From Flavobacteriia bacterium (GTDB taxonomy: Bacteria; Bacteroidota; Bacteroidia; Flavobacteriales; Flavobacteriaceae): DNA of 64,000 bases. The notes beneath the pieces were generated by a model, which was not told the origin of the DNA, made no database searches, and saw nothing but the letters and a program-made list of their open reading frames with translations. Positions 16,564 to 26,820 of the stretch are shown here, in pieces; within the stretch, counting starts at the first letter, position 1, and every line of letters starts with the position of its first letter. The stretch spans positions 186,001 through 250,000 of the forward strand of contig RDYL01000003.1 of the NCBI GenBank assembly GCA_004293165.1, in the 5' to 3' direction. The position numbers were made by a program, and so were the translations under genes.

Positions 16564-16785
16564 ATGTATTGGACATTAGAATTAGCATCCTACTTAAGTG
16601 ATGCCCCTTGGCCAGCAACCAAAGATGAACTTATCGACTATGCTATCAGAACTGGAGCTCCATTAGAAGTAGTGGAAAACTTACAGTCTATAGAAGACGA
16701 AGGAGAAATCTATGAATCAATGGAAGAGATTTGGCCTGATTATCCTACTGACGAAGATTATCTTTGGAATGAGGATGAATATTAA
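16564..16785 (+). CDS. DUF2795 domain-containing small acidic protein
   Basis: This 73-residue, strongly acidic protein (MYWTLELASYLSDAPWPATK ... SIEDEGEIYESMEEIWPDYP) is the form of DUF2795 that is highly conserved in Bacteroidetes. A short helical DUF2795 core (about 8-45, DELIDYAIRTGAPLEVVENL) is followed by an acidic tail. It has its own promoter and terminator directly before secA. Function unknown; conservation suggests a basic cellular role. Confidence 0.8.
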   Translation: MYWTLELASYLSDAPWPATKDELIDYAIRTGAPLEVVENLQSIEDEGEIYESMEEIWPDYPTDEDYLWNEDEY

Positions 16786-16809
16786 AAAATAAATAAACAC
16801 AACAGAAAC

Positions 16810-16829
16810 AAGTCTCTTCACTGAGACTT
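16810..16829 (+). terminator. Terminator between the DUF2795 gene and secA
   Basis: The stem AAGTCTC / GAGACTT is followed by TTTTTTTG. A TATATTTG (-7 element) at 16840-16847 immediately downstream probably starts the secA transcript. Confidence 0.75.
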
Positions 16830-16839
16830 TTTTTGTGGT

Positions 16840-16847
16840 TATATTTG
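16840..16847 (+). promoter_or_regulatory. Putative -7 promoter element of secA
   Basis: TATATTTG fits TAnnTTTG and lies 26 bases before the secA ATG. No clear -33 TTG at the right distance is visible because the preceding terminator occupies that space. Confidence 0.45.
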
Positions 16848-16873
16848 CAAACCTATTTTAGAAAATAAAAATT

Positions 16874-19800
16874 ATGAGTATCATAAATTCAATATTGAAG
16901 GCTTTTGTGGGAGATAAATCCGAGAAAGATGTAAAAGCAATTCAACCACTTATTAACAAAGTAAGATCTTTTGAGAGTGCATTACAAGCATTATCTCATG
17001 ATGAATTACGTGCTAAAACGGCCGAATTCAAAGCTAAAATTCAACAAGCTCGTGCTGAAAAAGATGCTAAAATTGCCTCTTTAAAACAAGACGCTGAACA
17101 AACACAAGATATTGATGCTCGTGAAGATATTTATAGTGAGATAGATAAAATCGAGAAAGAAGCATATGAAATTGCTGAGAAAGTATTAAACGAAATTCTT
17201 CCAGAAGCATTTGCTGTAGTTAAAGAAACTGCGCGTCGATTCAAAGAAAATACTTCTTTAACAGTTACTGCCACTGCAAAGGATAGAGAATTATCAGCTT
17301 CTAAGTCATATATAACCATTGAAGGCGACAATGCTGTTTGGGTAAATTCTTGGAATGCTGCTGGAAAAGCAATTACTTGGGACATGATTCACTACGACGT
17401 ACAGTTGATTGGTGGAGTCGTGTTGCACCAAGGTAAAATTGCCGAAATGCAAACAGGAGAAGGAAAAACATTAGTAGCAACATTACCATTATACTTAAAT
17501 GCCTTGACTGGAAACGGTGTACATTTAGTAACTGTGAATGACTACTTAGCAAAACGTGATAGTACATGGAAAGCGCCCTTATTCGAGTTTCATGGATTAA
17601 CGGTGGATTGTATTGATAATCACCAACCAAACTCTCCAGAAAGAAGAAAAGCATACGAAGCCGATATTACTTATGGAACAAATAACGAATTTGGTTTCGA
17701 TTATTTGAGAGATAATATGGCACACGCACCAGAAGATTTGGTTCAACGTAAGCATAATTTTGCTATTGTTGATGAGGTCGATTCAGTTTTAATTGACGAT
17801 GCTAGAACGCCATTGATTATTTCTGGACCTGTTCCTCAAGGTGATCGTCATGAGTTTAATGAATTAAAACCGAAAGTTGATAACTTAGTAACTTTACAAC
17901 GTAAATTAGCTACAGATTGTTTAACAGATGCAAAACGTTTGTTCAAAGAAGGAAATGCTAAAGATGCTGGATTTAATTTATTACGTTCATACAGAGCGTT
18001 ACCAAAAAGTAAAGCCTTAATCAAATTCTTATCGGAAGAAGGAGTAAAACAATTGCTTCAAAAAACCGAAAATCAATACATGCAAGATAACAACAGAGAA
18101 ATGCCTAAAATTGATGAGGCGTTATACTTTGTTATCGAAGAAAAAAACAATCAAGTTGAGTTAACTGATAACGGAATCCAATATTTATCTCAAGATACGG
18201 ATTCGCAATTCTTTGTTTTACCAGATATTGGAACAGGAATTGCTCAAATTGAAAGAGAAAATTTAGAACCAGAAGTAGCTGCTGAACGTAAAGAAGAATT
18301 ATTCCGTGATTTCTCAATAAAATCAGAACGTATTCACACGTTAACGCAGTTATTAAAAGCATACACTTTATTTGAAAAAGATACCGAATACGTTATCATG
18401 GACAATAAAGTAATGATTGTAGACGAGCAAACAGGACGTATTATGGATGGTCGTCGTTACTCAGATGGTTTACACCAAGCAATCGAAGCAAAAGAAAACG
18501 TAAAAATTGAAGCTGCTACTCAAACCTTTGCAACGGTTACCTTACAGAATTATTTCCGTATGTACAGCAAATTAGGAGGAATGACAGGAACTGCGTCAAC
18601 TGAAGCGGGTGAGTTTTGGGAAATCTACAAATTAGATGTGGTAGAAATTCCAACCAACCGTCCAATGGCTCGTAAAGACAAAGACGATTTAATTTACAGA
18701 ACGGTTCGTGAAAAATTCAATGCAGTTATCGAAGATGTAGTGAAATTATCAGAGGAAGGAAGACCTGTGTTAATTGGAACCACATCGGTAGAAATTTCGG
18801 AATTATTAAGCCGAATGTTAAAAATTAGAGGTATTCAACACAATGTATTGAATGCTAAAATGCATAAAAGTGAAGCTGAAATTGTAGCTGAAGCTGGAAA
18901 ACCTGGCGTAGTTACGATTGCAACTAATATGGCAGGTCGTGGTACCGATATTAAATTATCTGACGAAGTTAAAAAAGCTGGTGGTTTAGCAATTATTGGA
19001 ACAGAGCGTCATGATTCGCGTCGTGTTGACCGTCAGTTAAGAGGTCGTGCAGGTCGTCAAGGTGACGTGGGTAGTTCACAATTCTACGTGTCTTTGGAAG
19101 ATAACTTAATGCGTTTATTCGGTTCAGAAAGAGTAGCGAAAGTGATGGATAGAATTGGTCTAAAAGAAGGTGAAGTTATTCAACATTCGATGATGACAAA
19201 ATCTATCGAAAGAGCTCAGAAAAAAGTAGAGGAAAATAACTTTGGTGTTCGTAAACGTTTGTTAGAATATGACGACGTAATGAACGCACAAAGAGAAGTA
19301 GTATACAAAAGAAGACGTCACGCTTTACACGGAGAACGCTTGAAAGTGGATATTGCAAACATGATGTATGACACTTGCGAATTAGTAGTAGAGCAAAACA
19401 AATTAGCAGAGGATTTCAAAAATTTCGAATTCGAATTGATTCGTTATTTTTCAATCAGTGCTCCTGTAACTCCAGCTGAATTTTCAAAATTATCAGCGAG
19501 AGAAATTACTGGAAAAACTTATAAAGCGGTTTTAGCACATTACGAAGAAAAAATTGCTAGAGATGCTCACGAAGCGTATCCAATCATTAAAAATGTATAC
19601 GAAAACAATAATGGTCAATACCAAAGAATTGTTGTGCCATTCTCTGACGGAATCAAATCTTTAAACGTAGTAACTGATTTAGAAAAAGCATATAGTTCAG
19701 AAGGTAAATCGTTGGTAGCTGATTTTGAAAAAAATATCACGTTAGCTATTGTAGATGAAGCATGGAAAAAACACTTACGTAAAATGGACGAATTGAAACA

Positions 19801-20230
19801 ATCGGTTCAGTTAGCGGTTCACGAACAAAAAGATCCATTGTTAATTTATAAGTTTGAAGCCTTCAACTTGTTCAAGAAAATGATTGATGATGTAAATAAA
19901 GAAGTAATTTCATTCTTATTCAAAGGTGATTTACCTTCGCATAATTCATCAGATATTCAGGAAGCTAAGCAAGTAAAGCAAAAAGAAAACTATACTGAAA
20001 CTAAAGAAGATTTAGATAATGAAGATACGGCAGCACAAGCAAAAAGAGCAGGAGAAATGGCAAGCCAAAGACCTCAAGTAACGGAAACGATTACAAGAGA
20101 AATGCCAAAAATCAATCGTAATGATACCGTTACTATCAAACATGTAATGAGTGGAAAAAGCGAAACCATGAAATACAAAAAAGCAGAAAGCATGATTGCT
20201 TCTGGTGAATGGGTTTTAGTTAACGAATAA
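16874..20230 (+). CDS. secA: Preprotein translocase ATPase SecA
   Basis: SecA drives unfolded preproteins through SecYEG. The 1118-residue protein is much longer than E. coli SecA (901) but normal for Bacteroidetes. Walker A MQTGEGKT lies near residue 190, VHLVTVNDYLAKRD and DEVDSVLIDDARTPL follow, and NBD2 has TNMAGRGTDIKL and ERHDSRRVDRQLRGRAGRQGD. The helical scaffold VDEAWKKHLRKMDELKQ is intact. The C-terminal tail (KINRNDTVTIKHVMSGKSET...) lacks the Cys-rich zinc motif used for SecB and phospholipid contact. It follows the DUF2795 gene and ends in a strong terminator. Confidence 0.98.
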   Translation: MSIINSILKAFVGDKSEKDVKAIQPLINKVRSFESALQALSHDELRAKTAEFKAKIQQARAEKDAKIASLKQDAEQTQDIDAREDIYSEIDKIEKEAYEIAEKVLNEILPEAFAVVKETARRFKENTSLTVTATAKDRELSASKSYITIEGDNAVWVNSWNAAGKAITWDMIHYDVQLIGGVVLHQGKIAEMQTGEGKTLVATLPLYLNALTGNGVHLVTVNDYLAKRDSTWKAPLFEFHGLTVDCIDNHQPNSPERRKAYEADITYGTNNEFGFDYLRDNMAHAPEDLVQRKHNFAIVDEVDSVLIDDARTPLIISGPVPQGDRHEFNELKPKVDNLVTLQRKLATDCLTDAKRLFKEGNAKDAGFNLLRSYRALPKSKALIKFLSEEGVKQLLQKTENQYMQDNNREMPKIDEALYFVIEEKNNQVELTDNGIQYLSQDTDSQFFVLPDIGTGIAQIERENLEPEVAAERKEELFRDFSIKSERIHTLTQLLKAYTLFEKDTEYVIMDNKVMIVDEQTGRIMDGRRYSDGLHQAIEAKENVKIEAATQTFATVTLQNYFRMYSKLGGMTGTASTEAGEFWEIYKLDVVEIPTNRPMARKDKDDLIYRTVREKFNAVIEDVVKLSEEGRPVLIGTTSVEISELLSRMLKIRGIQHNVLNAKMHKSEAEIVAEAGKPGVVTIATNMAGRGTDIKLSDEVKKAGGLAIIGTERHDSRRVDRQLRGRAGRQGDVGSSQFYVSLEDNLMRLFGSERVAKVMDRIGLKEGEVIQHSMMTKSIERAQKKVEENNFGVRKRLLEYDDVMNAQREVVYKRRRHALHGERLKVDIANMMYDTCELVVEQNKLAEDFKNFEFELIRYFSISAPVTPAEFSKLSAREITGKTYKAVLAHYEEKIARDAHEAYPIIKNVYENNNGQYQRIVVPFSDGIKSLNVVTDLEKAYSSEGKSLVADFEKNITLAIVDEAWKKHLRKMDELKQSVQLAVHEQKDPLLIYKFEAFNLFKKMIDDVNKEVISFLFKGDLPSHNSSDIQEAKQVKQKENYTETKEDLDNEDTAAQAKRAGEMASQRPQVTETITREMPKINRNDTVTIKHVMSGKSETMKYKKAESMIASGEWVLVNE

Positions 20231-20249
20231 TTAAAACACAACAATAGAT

Positions 20250-20281
20250 AAGCCCCTAATTACTGATGTAATTAGGGGCTT
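20250..20281. terminator. Bidirectional terminator between secA and the LETM1-related gene
   Basis: A perfect 14-bp stem, AAGCCCCTAATTAC / GTAATTAGGGGCTT, with loop TGAT is followed by TTATTTTTT. It can end secA and the convergent minus-strand gene. Confidence 0.85.
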
Positions 20282-20308
20282 TTATTTTTTAATTGTTACT
20301 AAAAAAAA

Positions 20309-21505
20309 TTAATCTTCTAAATTTTCATTAAAGGCAGAAGGCAATAATTGAGGAATAAATTTTATCAAAATAGGTAATAACAAACTGCCGCCTGGAAGTA
20401 AAAAAATGGTCAAAGAAGGGATGGTTTTACAAACATCTAAAAGTTGTTTTTTAACTTTCTTTTTTTCTTCTTTGCTTAAATCTTTTGTAGTAGATTTTGC
20501 TAAAAGTTGCATTAATTCACCACTTTCTTTAATTTCTTTCGTTAATCTATCTTTATTGCGAATGATTAGCTTGGTAACATTTTTATTAGCTTGTTCGTAA
20601 AAATGTTTTATAGGATTTGAATAATTAAAGAAAGGTATTTCTGCTTTGTACTGATTGATGAAAAAATTAATATCACTAATGCTTTTTTGAAGAATTATTC
20701 CTTCTAAGTTTAAATCGGTATTGATATTTTTTAAAAATACAACTTCATGCTCTTCTAATTTTTCATCGCTCCATAACGCCATTTGAGCAATATCCAATAG
20801 GTATAATTTCTCTAATAATTCGGTATATTTTAGCAGTTTAATATCTGAGAATTCAATAGAATCAATGGTTGAAAATTTGGTATAACGAATGGAGTTTTCA
20901 AACAGCTTTACCAATAATTCATCATATTTTGTTTTATTTACCTTCGTTTTTAGTGCTAAAGAAACAATTTTAATACAATCCGATTCTACATTTTTCAGGT
21001 AATCTGAAGCTAGTTCTTTGTTTTTTAAATAGGAATGAAATGCTAATACATCAATAAATAGTAACGCATTGGTTATAATATGCGAAAAGTTTTTAGTAAT
21101 ACTATTTTGATTCGTTTGAATTCGATCATCAATAACTTTTTCTAAGCGAGAACTATGAGAACCTTCGGGTAACATTTTTTTGATAAAATTCAGGTTTTCT
21201 GGCTGAATGATGTTGTAAAATTGGTAAACAGCACTAATAAAATCTTTCGAATTTGCGTCTTTATTTTCGAGGGAATAAATTGAAAATAAGGTATTTAAAA
21301 ATCCTACTTTTGTTATTTCATCATACGACCATTTGGTAGTATTTAGATTTTCTTTCAATTGAAAATTTACTACATAGCCATAAATAAAACCTGTTTTTCT
21401 ACAGCTCTCATAAAAAGACAAATAATCACCTTGAAAATCAATGAAATTATCACGATTCTCAGCAAAAAACTTGTCAATCCATCCGATTGTAGAAGGGTTT
21501 ATCAT
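20309..21505 (-). CDS. LETM1-related biofilm-associated protein
   Basis: This 398-residue protein carries at its C-terminus the LETM1-like segment TIPSLTIFLLPGGSLLLPIL, preceded by SKEEKKKVKKQLLDVCK. The rest is helical and charged. In Flavobacteria this family is named LETM1-related biofilm-associated protein. Its ATG overlaps the uvrA stop by one base (TAATG), so it is co-transcribed and translationally coupled with uvrA. Mitochondrial LETM1 is an ion-exchange factor, but no such activity can be inferred here. Confidence 0.72.
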   Translation of the reverse strand: MINPSTIGWIDKFFAENRDNFIDFQGDYLSFYESCRKTGFIYGYVVNFQLKENLNTTKWSYDEITKVGFLNTLFSIYSLENKDANSKDFISAVYQFYNIIQPENLNFIKKMLPEGSHSSRLEKVIDDRIQTNQNSITKNFSHIITNALLFIDVLAFHSYLKNKELASDYLKNVESDCIKIVSLALKTKVNKTKYDELLVKLFENSIRYTKFSTIDSIEFSDIKLLKYTELLEKLYLLDIAQMALWSDEKLEEHEVVFLKNINTDLNLEGIILQKSISDINFFINQYKAEIPFFNYSNPIKHFYEQANKNVTKLIIRNKDRLTKEIKESGELMQLLAKSTTKDLSKEEKKKVKKQLLDVCKTIPSLTIFLLPGGSLLLPILIKFIPQLLPSAFNENLED

Positions 21506-24297
21506 TATTTTAATTTTTCTTTTAAATATTTTCCTGTAATTGAATTCTTGTTTTTAGCTACTTCTTCTGGTGTGCCAAAAGCCATTAATTTTCCACCGTT
21601 TTCGCCACCTTCAGGACCAATGTCTAAAATATAATCAGCACATTTGATTAAGTCCAAATTGTGTTCAATTACGATAATTGAATGTCCTTTTTCTAGTAAA
21701 GCATCAAATGAAGCTAATAATTTTTTAATATCGTGAAAATGCAAACCAGTTGTGGGTTCATCAAATACAAATAATGCTTTATCTTTTATGGTTCCTTTCA
21801 CTAAGAACGAAGCTAATTTTATACGCTGTGCCTCGCCACCTGAAAGGGTAGAAGAAGATTGTCCTAATTGTACATATCCCAAACCAACATCTTGTAAAGG
21901 TTGTAATTTTTGCGTAATTTTTGTTTGTTTTTGTTCGGTAAAGAAATGCAAAGCTTCATCAATGGTCATTTTTAAGACATCATCAATGTTTTTTCCTTCA
22001 AACGTAACTTCTAATACTTCTTTTTTGAAACGTTTTCCATTACAAGCTTCGCACTCTAAATGAACGTCAGCCATGAATTGCATTTCAATGGTTACTTCGC
22101 CATCACCTTTACACACTTCGCATCTTCCACCATCTACGTTGAAGGAGAAATGCTTGGCTTGATAATTTCTTAGTTTCGATACGTTTTGTTTCGCAAATAA
22201 TTCACGAATATCATCATACGCTTTAATGTAAGTAACAGGATTCGAACGCGAACTTCTTCCAATTGGATTTTGGTCTACGTATTCAATATGTTTGATGTGC
22301 GAAAAACTTCCCGCTAATTCGGTAAATTGACCTGCTTTTTCACCAACACCTTCTAATTTCTTTTGAATAGCTGGAAACAAAATCTTCTTTACCAAGGTAC
22401 TTTTTCCACTTCCTGAAACACCTGTAATCACGGTTAAACATTCTAATGGGAAAGTGAAATTTTCATTTTTTAAATTATTTTCTCGTGCGCCAATAACTTC
22501 GATATGATTTTTGAAATTTCTTCTAGTTTTTGGTACCGAAATTTCTTCTTGACCATTCAAATATTTTGCGGTAAGCGAATCAAATTTCAGGATTTCTTCA
22601 TACGTTCCTTGTGCCACTAATTCGCCACCATGCGTACCGGCTTCAGGTCCAATATCGATAATCATATCAGCAGCTTTCATGATATCTTCGTCGTGCTCTA
22701 CTACGATGACAGTGTTGCCTAAATCACGTAGCTCTTTTAAAACTTCGATTAATCTTTCGGTATCTTTTGGGTGTAAACCAATACTTGGTTCGTCTAAAAT
22801 ATACATCGAACCTACCAAACTACTTCCTAAAGAAGTGGCTAAGTTAATACGTTGTGATTCACCTCCAGAAAGTGAGTTAGAGTTACGATTTAAAGTTAAA
22901 TAACTCAATCCTACGTTGAATAAAAAGTCTAAACGATTATTGATTTCGATTAACAAACGTTTGGCTACTTTAGTATCGTATTCGTTTAATTCTAATTTTT
23001 TAAAGAAATCTATCAAATTAACGATAGGTAAATCCACTAAATCAGAAACTGTTTTACCACCAACGGTAATGTAATTTGCTTCTGGACGTAATCTTTTTCC
23101 TTTACAGGTATGACATTTTGTTTTACCACGGTATCTTGAAAGTAAAACGCGGTTTTGAATTTTATAGTTTTTCTCTTCTAATTCAGCAAAGAAATCGTTT
23201 AATCCAGTAAAATAGTTATTTCCATCCCAAATCAACTGTTTTTGTTCGTCTGAAAGTTCAAAAAAGGGTTTATGTATAGAAAAATCAAATTTATAGGCAT
23301 TGTTTACCAATTGATCTCGGTACCAACCCATACTATCACCACGCCATGGAAATATAGCGTTTTCATAGACAGATAAAGCCGTGTTTGGAATTACTAATTC
23401 TTCGTCGATTCCAATGACACTTCCATAGCCTTCACAAGTGGGACAAGCCCCGTAAGGATTGTTAAAACTAAATAAATGAATATTTGGCTCCAAAAACGTA
23501 ATACCATCCAACTCAAAATTAGCACTATATTCTAAACGTTTTTTGGTATCCACTTCTTGCAAATAACAAACGCCTTTTCCTTCATAAAAAGCAGTTTGAA
23601 CAGCATCCGCCAGGCGATTGAAGAATTCTTCTTCTTCTTTGACAACAATTCGGTCTACAATTAATAAAACATCTTTATTGTCTAATTCATGTTGGTCTAA
23701 GGTATCTAAACGTACCATTTCGTTATTTACTAAAATACGAGCAAATCCTTGTTGTAATAAAACTTTTAGTTTGTCTTCTAGAGCGCGTCCTTCTTCTAAA
23801 TGAATAGGAGCAAGGAGTAGCCATTTACCATAAACTGGAAATGTTTTAATGTTATTGATTACATCAGAAACGGTATCTTTTTTAACTTCTTTACCAGAAA
23901 TAGGTGAGTAGGTTTTTCCAACTCGGGCAAAAAGAAGTTTTAAATAATCATAAATTTCGGTTGATGTTCCTACAGTTGAACGTGCATTGCTAGTATTTAC
24001 CTTTTGTTCAATAGCTATTGCAGGTGCAATTCCTTTGATGTATTCAACTTTTGGTTTGTCTAATCTTCCTAAAAATTGGCGTGCATAAGATGATAAACTT
24101 TCAACATATCTACGTTGACCTTCAGCATAAAGTGTATCAAATGCCAAACTTGATTTTCCAGAACCAGAAAGCCCTGTAATTACTACCAATTTATTTCTTG
24201 GAATAGCTACATCTAAATTTTTTAGGTTGTGCAATTGTGCCCCTTTTATAAGGATATTTTTTTTTGCTTCTAATGTTGAAAAATCGGGTTGTATCAT
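21505..24297 (-). CDS. uvrA: Excinuclease ABC subunit UvrA
   Basis: UvrA recognises DNA damage and loads UvrB in nucleotide-excision repair. The 930-residue protein has two ABC modules: Walker A GLSGSGKS near residue 43 and GVSGSGKS in the second half, with signatures LSGGESQRI and LSGGEAQRI. Zinc-binding pairs are intact ([24 protein letters not shown] with CEACNGKR). Length is normal for the family. On the minus strand a TATCTTTG -7 element (24318-24325) sits just upstream of the start. The LETM1-related gene overlaps its stop. Confidence 0.98.
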   Translation of the reverse strand: MIQPDFSTLEAKKNILIKGAQLHNLKNLDVAIPRNKLVVITGLSGSGKSSLAFDTLYAEGQRRYVESLSSYARQFLGRLDKPKVEYIKGIAPAIAIEQKVNTSNARSTVGTSTEIYDYLKLLFARVGKTYSPISGKEVKKDTVSDVINNIKTFPVYGKWLLLAPIHLEEGRALEDKLKVLLQQGFARILVNNEMVRLDTLDQHELDNKDVLLIVDRIVVKEEEEFFNRLADAVQTAFYEGKGVCYLQEVDTKKRLEYSANFELDGITFLEPNIHLFSFNNPYGACPTCEGYGSVIGIDEELVIPNTALSVYENAIFPWRGDSMGWYRDQLVNNAYKFDFSIHKPFFELSDEQKQLIWDGNNYFTGLNDFFAELEEKNYKIQNRVLLSRYRGKTKCHTCKGKRLRPEANYITVGGKTVSDLVDLPIVNLIDFFKKLELNEYDTKVAKRLLIEINNRLDFLFNVGLSYLTLNRNSNSLSGGESQRINLATSLGSSLVGSMYILDEPSIGLHPKDTERLIEVLKELRDLGNTVIVVEHDEDIMKAADMIIDIGPEAGTHGGELVAQGTYEEILKFDSLTAKYLNGQEEISVPKTRRNFKNHIEVIGARENNLKNENFTFPLECLTVITGVSGSGKSTLVKKILFPAIQKKLEGVGEKAGQFTELAGSFSHIKHIEYVDQNPIGRSSRSNPVTYIKAYDDIRELFAKQNVSKLRNYQAKHFSFNVDGGRCEVCKGDGEVTIEMQFMADVHLECEACNGKRFKKEVLEVTFEGKNIDDVLKMTIDEALHFFTEQKQTKITQKLQPLQDVGLGYVQLGQSSSTLSGGEAQRIKLASFLVKGTIKDKALFVFDEPTTGLHFHDIKKLLASFDALLEKGHSIIVIEHNLDLIKCADYILDIGPEGGENGGKLMAFGTPEEVAKNKNSITGKYLKEKLK

Positions 24298-24317
24298 TCT
24301 TGATTTTAATAGTATTG

Positions 24318-24325
24318 CAAAGATA
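24318..24325 (-). promoter_or_regulatory. Putative -7 element of uvrA
   Basis: CAAAGATA on the plus strand is TATCTTTG on the minus strand, 21 bases upstream of the uvrA ATG, matching TAnnTTTG. The partner -33 element is not obvious. Confidence 0.5.
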
Positions 24326-24426
24326 ATTATTCTTACTTAAGTTATACCTTAACTTTAATTATCAATTGTTTTTTATTTTAAAATAACCAAATGAAAAAGT
24401 TATAGTTCAAATTCATATAAAATTAA

Positions 24427-24452
24427 AAACTATACATTTACTATACATTTTG
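24427..24452 (+). promoter_or_regulatory. Candidate operator: AAACTATACATTTA with tandem half copy
   Basis: AAACTATACATTTA (24427-24440) is followed at once by a second ACTATACATTTTG. An inverted relative, AAACTATACAATTTG, lies on the minus strand at 24542-24556. The same 14 bases recur exactly at 29627-29640, upstream of the enzyme-barrel gene. These sites flank the membrane-anchored LuxR-type regulator gene, which makes them candidates for its binding sites. Confidence 0.45.
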
Positions 24453-24541
24453 TAAAATAACTAGATAATATATTTTGTAACTATTTGATTATTATAATTT
24501 TATGTTTTTTATTTATTTTTTCTATTTATTCCTAAATAAAA

Positions 24542-24556
24542 CAAATTGTATAGTTT
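24542..24556 (-). promoter_or_regulatory. Inverted copy of the candidate operator
   Basis: CAAATTGTATAGTTT on the plus strand reads AAACTATACAATTTG on the minus strand, sharing AAACTATACA with the copies at 24427 and 29627. The remaining sequence from 24298 to 24639 is AT-rich, with no gene visible. Confidence 0.4.
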
Positions 24557-24639
24557 GTATATAATGGTTCGTAAATTGTTTAAAAATATTATCAATTAAA
24601 TTTACAATATTAATGTTTAACCAAATAAAATTCGATATT

Positions 24640-26712
24640 ATGAAAAAAATTACTTTTTTGCTATCACTTATGATAAGCTCATTGGGTTTTGCTCAAAACC
24701 TTGTGACTAATGGTGATTTTCAAACGGGTACCGCAGCACCCTGGTACAATAATGCTGCAAATGTAGTTGATTTAGGTGGAGGAAACTTTTTAAATCAAGC
24801 CAATGTGCAAGGTGTTGGTAATCCTTGGGATGTAAACTTAAGTCAAGAAATTTTATTAGACAATGGTAAAACATACAACTTTACTTTTGATGCTTTTACA
24901 GATGCAATAACGGGTTCAAGAACTATTCTAGCTGGTTTAGGACAAACAGGAGCTCCTTATTCTTCTTTAACATACACAACTACTTTAACTGCTACACCTC
25001 AGACTTTTACTTATCAAATTACTATTAATTATGGTAATGCTGTTCCTGATAGGGTTATTTTTGATTTAGGGGCTGCTTTAGGTTACGTTTTTATAGATAA
25101 TGTTTCTGTTACAGAAGTTATTAATACTTGTACCAATGGCGTTCAAGATGGAACTGAAACTGGTGTAGATTGTGGTGGAACTTGCACACCATGTTCATCA
25201 TTACCAACTACTAATGCGCCTATTCCTACTCATCTTGCAGCAAATGTTGTTTCAGTTTTTAGCGATTCTTATCCAAGTATTGCAACAAATTTAAATCCAA
25301 ATTGGGGTCAAAGTGGATCAGTTAATCCAAATTTTGTTGTTGCTGGTGGAAACAATATTTTAGCTTACACAAATTTTAATTATCAAGGAACAGAAGTTAC
25401 ACCTTCAAATTTATCAACTATGGAATTTTTACATGTTGATGTTTGGTCTGTTTCTAATCCAACAAATACCATTCTAAAAGTTAGTCCTATAAGCAATGCC
25501 GGTGGAGCAGTAGAAGTTTTAGTTACTTTAAATCATGTTCAAGGTAATTGGTATAGTGTTGATATTCCAAAATCATCATTTACTGGTATGACTTGGACAA
25601 ATGTATATCAAATTAAATTTGCAGCAAATGGACCTGGAAGTATAACACCTGCAAATTTTTATTTAGATAATATTTATTTTTGGAAAGTTGGCGTTGATCC
25701 AACTGCAGATGCAACTTTAAGTGACTTAAAAATTAATGGTTCAACAATTGCTGGTTTTGGTTCAGGTGTTGAAAATTATACTTATGAATTATTAACTGGC
25801 TCAACAGTTGTTCCTCAAATTACAAGTGTTACAGCCACTAACTCATCAGCTACTACTGTGATTACTCAAGCTACAGGTTTACCAGGAATCGCAACTGTTG
25901 TTGTAACTTCTGCAAATTCTGCAGTTACTAAAACGTATAGAGTTAATTTTGTGGTTACAGGTCCATCAACAAATGCACCTACGCCTCCAGCGAGACCAGT
26001 TAATGATGTCATTTCTTTATTTAGTGATGCATATACAAATATTGGTGTAACAGAATGGTCAACATCATGGGATGATTCAAGTATTCAAGATATTTCCCTT
26101 TTAGGTAATGCAATGAAAAAAGTAAATTTTGTAAACTTCTTAGGAGTTCAATTTGCTGAATATCAAAATGCAACTTCAATGACGCATTTTCACATGGATT
26201 ATTACATCGATGCAGGAACAAATTTAACAGGTAAAGTACTTAATCCAAAATGGTCAAATCATGCTGCTCAATCTGGTGAAACTTCTGCATTATTACTTAC
26301 AAACCTTCCAACTACAGCTGGTTCTTGGGTTTCTTTAGATGTTCCATTAACTACTTTTGGCGGAACAGGATCAGCAAAAAATGCATTATATCAGTTCTTA
26401 TTAACATCTAATTTATCGTCTGTTTATATTGACAATATTTATTTACATAAAAACACTATTTTATCTTCTGATAACTTTGCTGTTTCTCAAGTTAAATTAT
26501 ATCCAAATCCAACAGCAAGTACTTTAAATATTGAAGCTTTAGCAAATATCCAATCTATTGCTATTTACAATATTATAGGTCAAGAAGTAATGACTAAAGA
26601 AGTGAATAGCTCAACAATCAGTCTTGATGTTTCTAGCCTTAAATCAGGTGTTTATGTTATAAAAACTATGATTGATGGTAATTTATCTTCTACAAAATTC
26701 ATTAAAGAATAA
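24640..26712 (+). CDS. T9SS-exported multi-domain glucan-binding candidate
   Basis: The start at 24640 (MKKITFLLSLMISSLGFAQ) gives the signal peptide; an ATG 27 bases upstream would add a non-signal leader. The 690-residue product has no catalytic domain that I recognise. In order: a CBM4/9-like beta-sandwich (about 20-160, NLVTNGDFQTG ... VFIDNVSV), a Cys-rich spacer (TNGVQDGTETGVDCGGTC), a first module of about 155 residues (NAPIPTHLAANVVSVFSDSY ... FYLDNIYFWK), a cadherin-like beta-sandwich (ATLSDLKINGSTIAGF...), a second copy of the module (NDVISLFSDAYTN ... VYIDNIYLHK) and a T9SS type A sorting domain (VKLYPNPTAS ... LKSGVYVIK). It probably captures glucan at the cell surface. It is monocistronic with its own terminator. 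Confidence 0.78.
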   Translation: MKKITFLLSLMISSLGFAQNLVTNGDFQTGTAAPWYNNAANVVDLGGGNFLNQANVQGVGNPWDVNLSQEILLDNGKTYNFTFDAFTDAITGSRTILAGLGQTGAPYSSLTYTTTLTATPQTFTYQITINYGNAVPDRVIFDLGAALGYVFIDNVSVTEVINTCTNGVQDGTETGVDCGGTCTPCSSLPTTNAPIPTHLAANVVSVFSDSYPSIATNLNPNWGQSGSVNPNFVVAGGNNILAYTNFNYQGTEVTPSNLSTMEFLHVDVWSVSNPTNTILKVSPISNAGGAVEVLVTLNHVQGNWYSVDIPKSSFTGMTWTNVYQIKFAANGPGSITPANFYLDNIYFWKVGVDPTADATLSDLKINGSTIAGFGSGVENYTYELLTGSTVVPQITSVTATNSSATTVITQATGLPGIATVVVTSANSAVTKTYRVNFVVTGPSTNAPTPPARPVNDVISLFSDAYTNIGVTEWSTSWDDSSIQDISLLGNAMKKVNFVNFLGVQFAEYQNATSMTHFHMDYYIDAGTNLTGKVLNPKWSNHAAQSGETSALLLTNLPTTAGSWVSLDVPLTTFGGTGSAKNALYQFLLTSNLSSVYIDNIYLHKNTILSSDNFAVSQVKLYPNPTASTLNIEALANIQSIAIYNIIGQEVMTKEVNSSTISLDVSSLKSGVYVIKTMIDGNLSSTKFIKE

Positions 26713-26732
26713 TTTTTAACAATAAAATTTTG

Positions 26733-26756
26733 AAGACTGTCAGAAATGGCAGTCTT
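26733..26756 (+). terminator. Terminator after the glucan-binding candidate
   Basis: The stem AAGACTGTC / GGCAGTCTT with one wobble pair is followed by a run of T. Confidence 0.7.
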
Positions 26757-26820
26757 TTTTTTAAAATCATTTTTTTATGAAACTATTATTATATATCTTT
26801 AATTTCTAATATCATTGCAA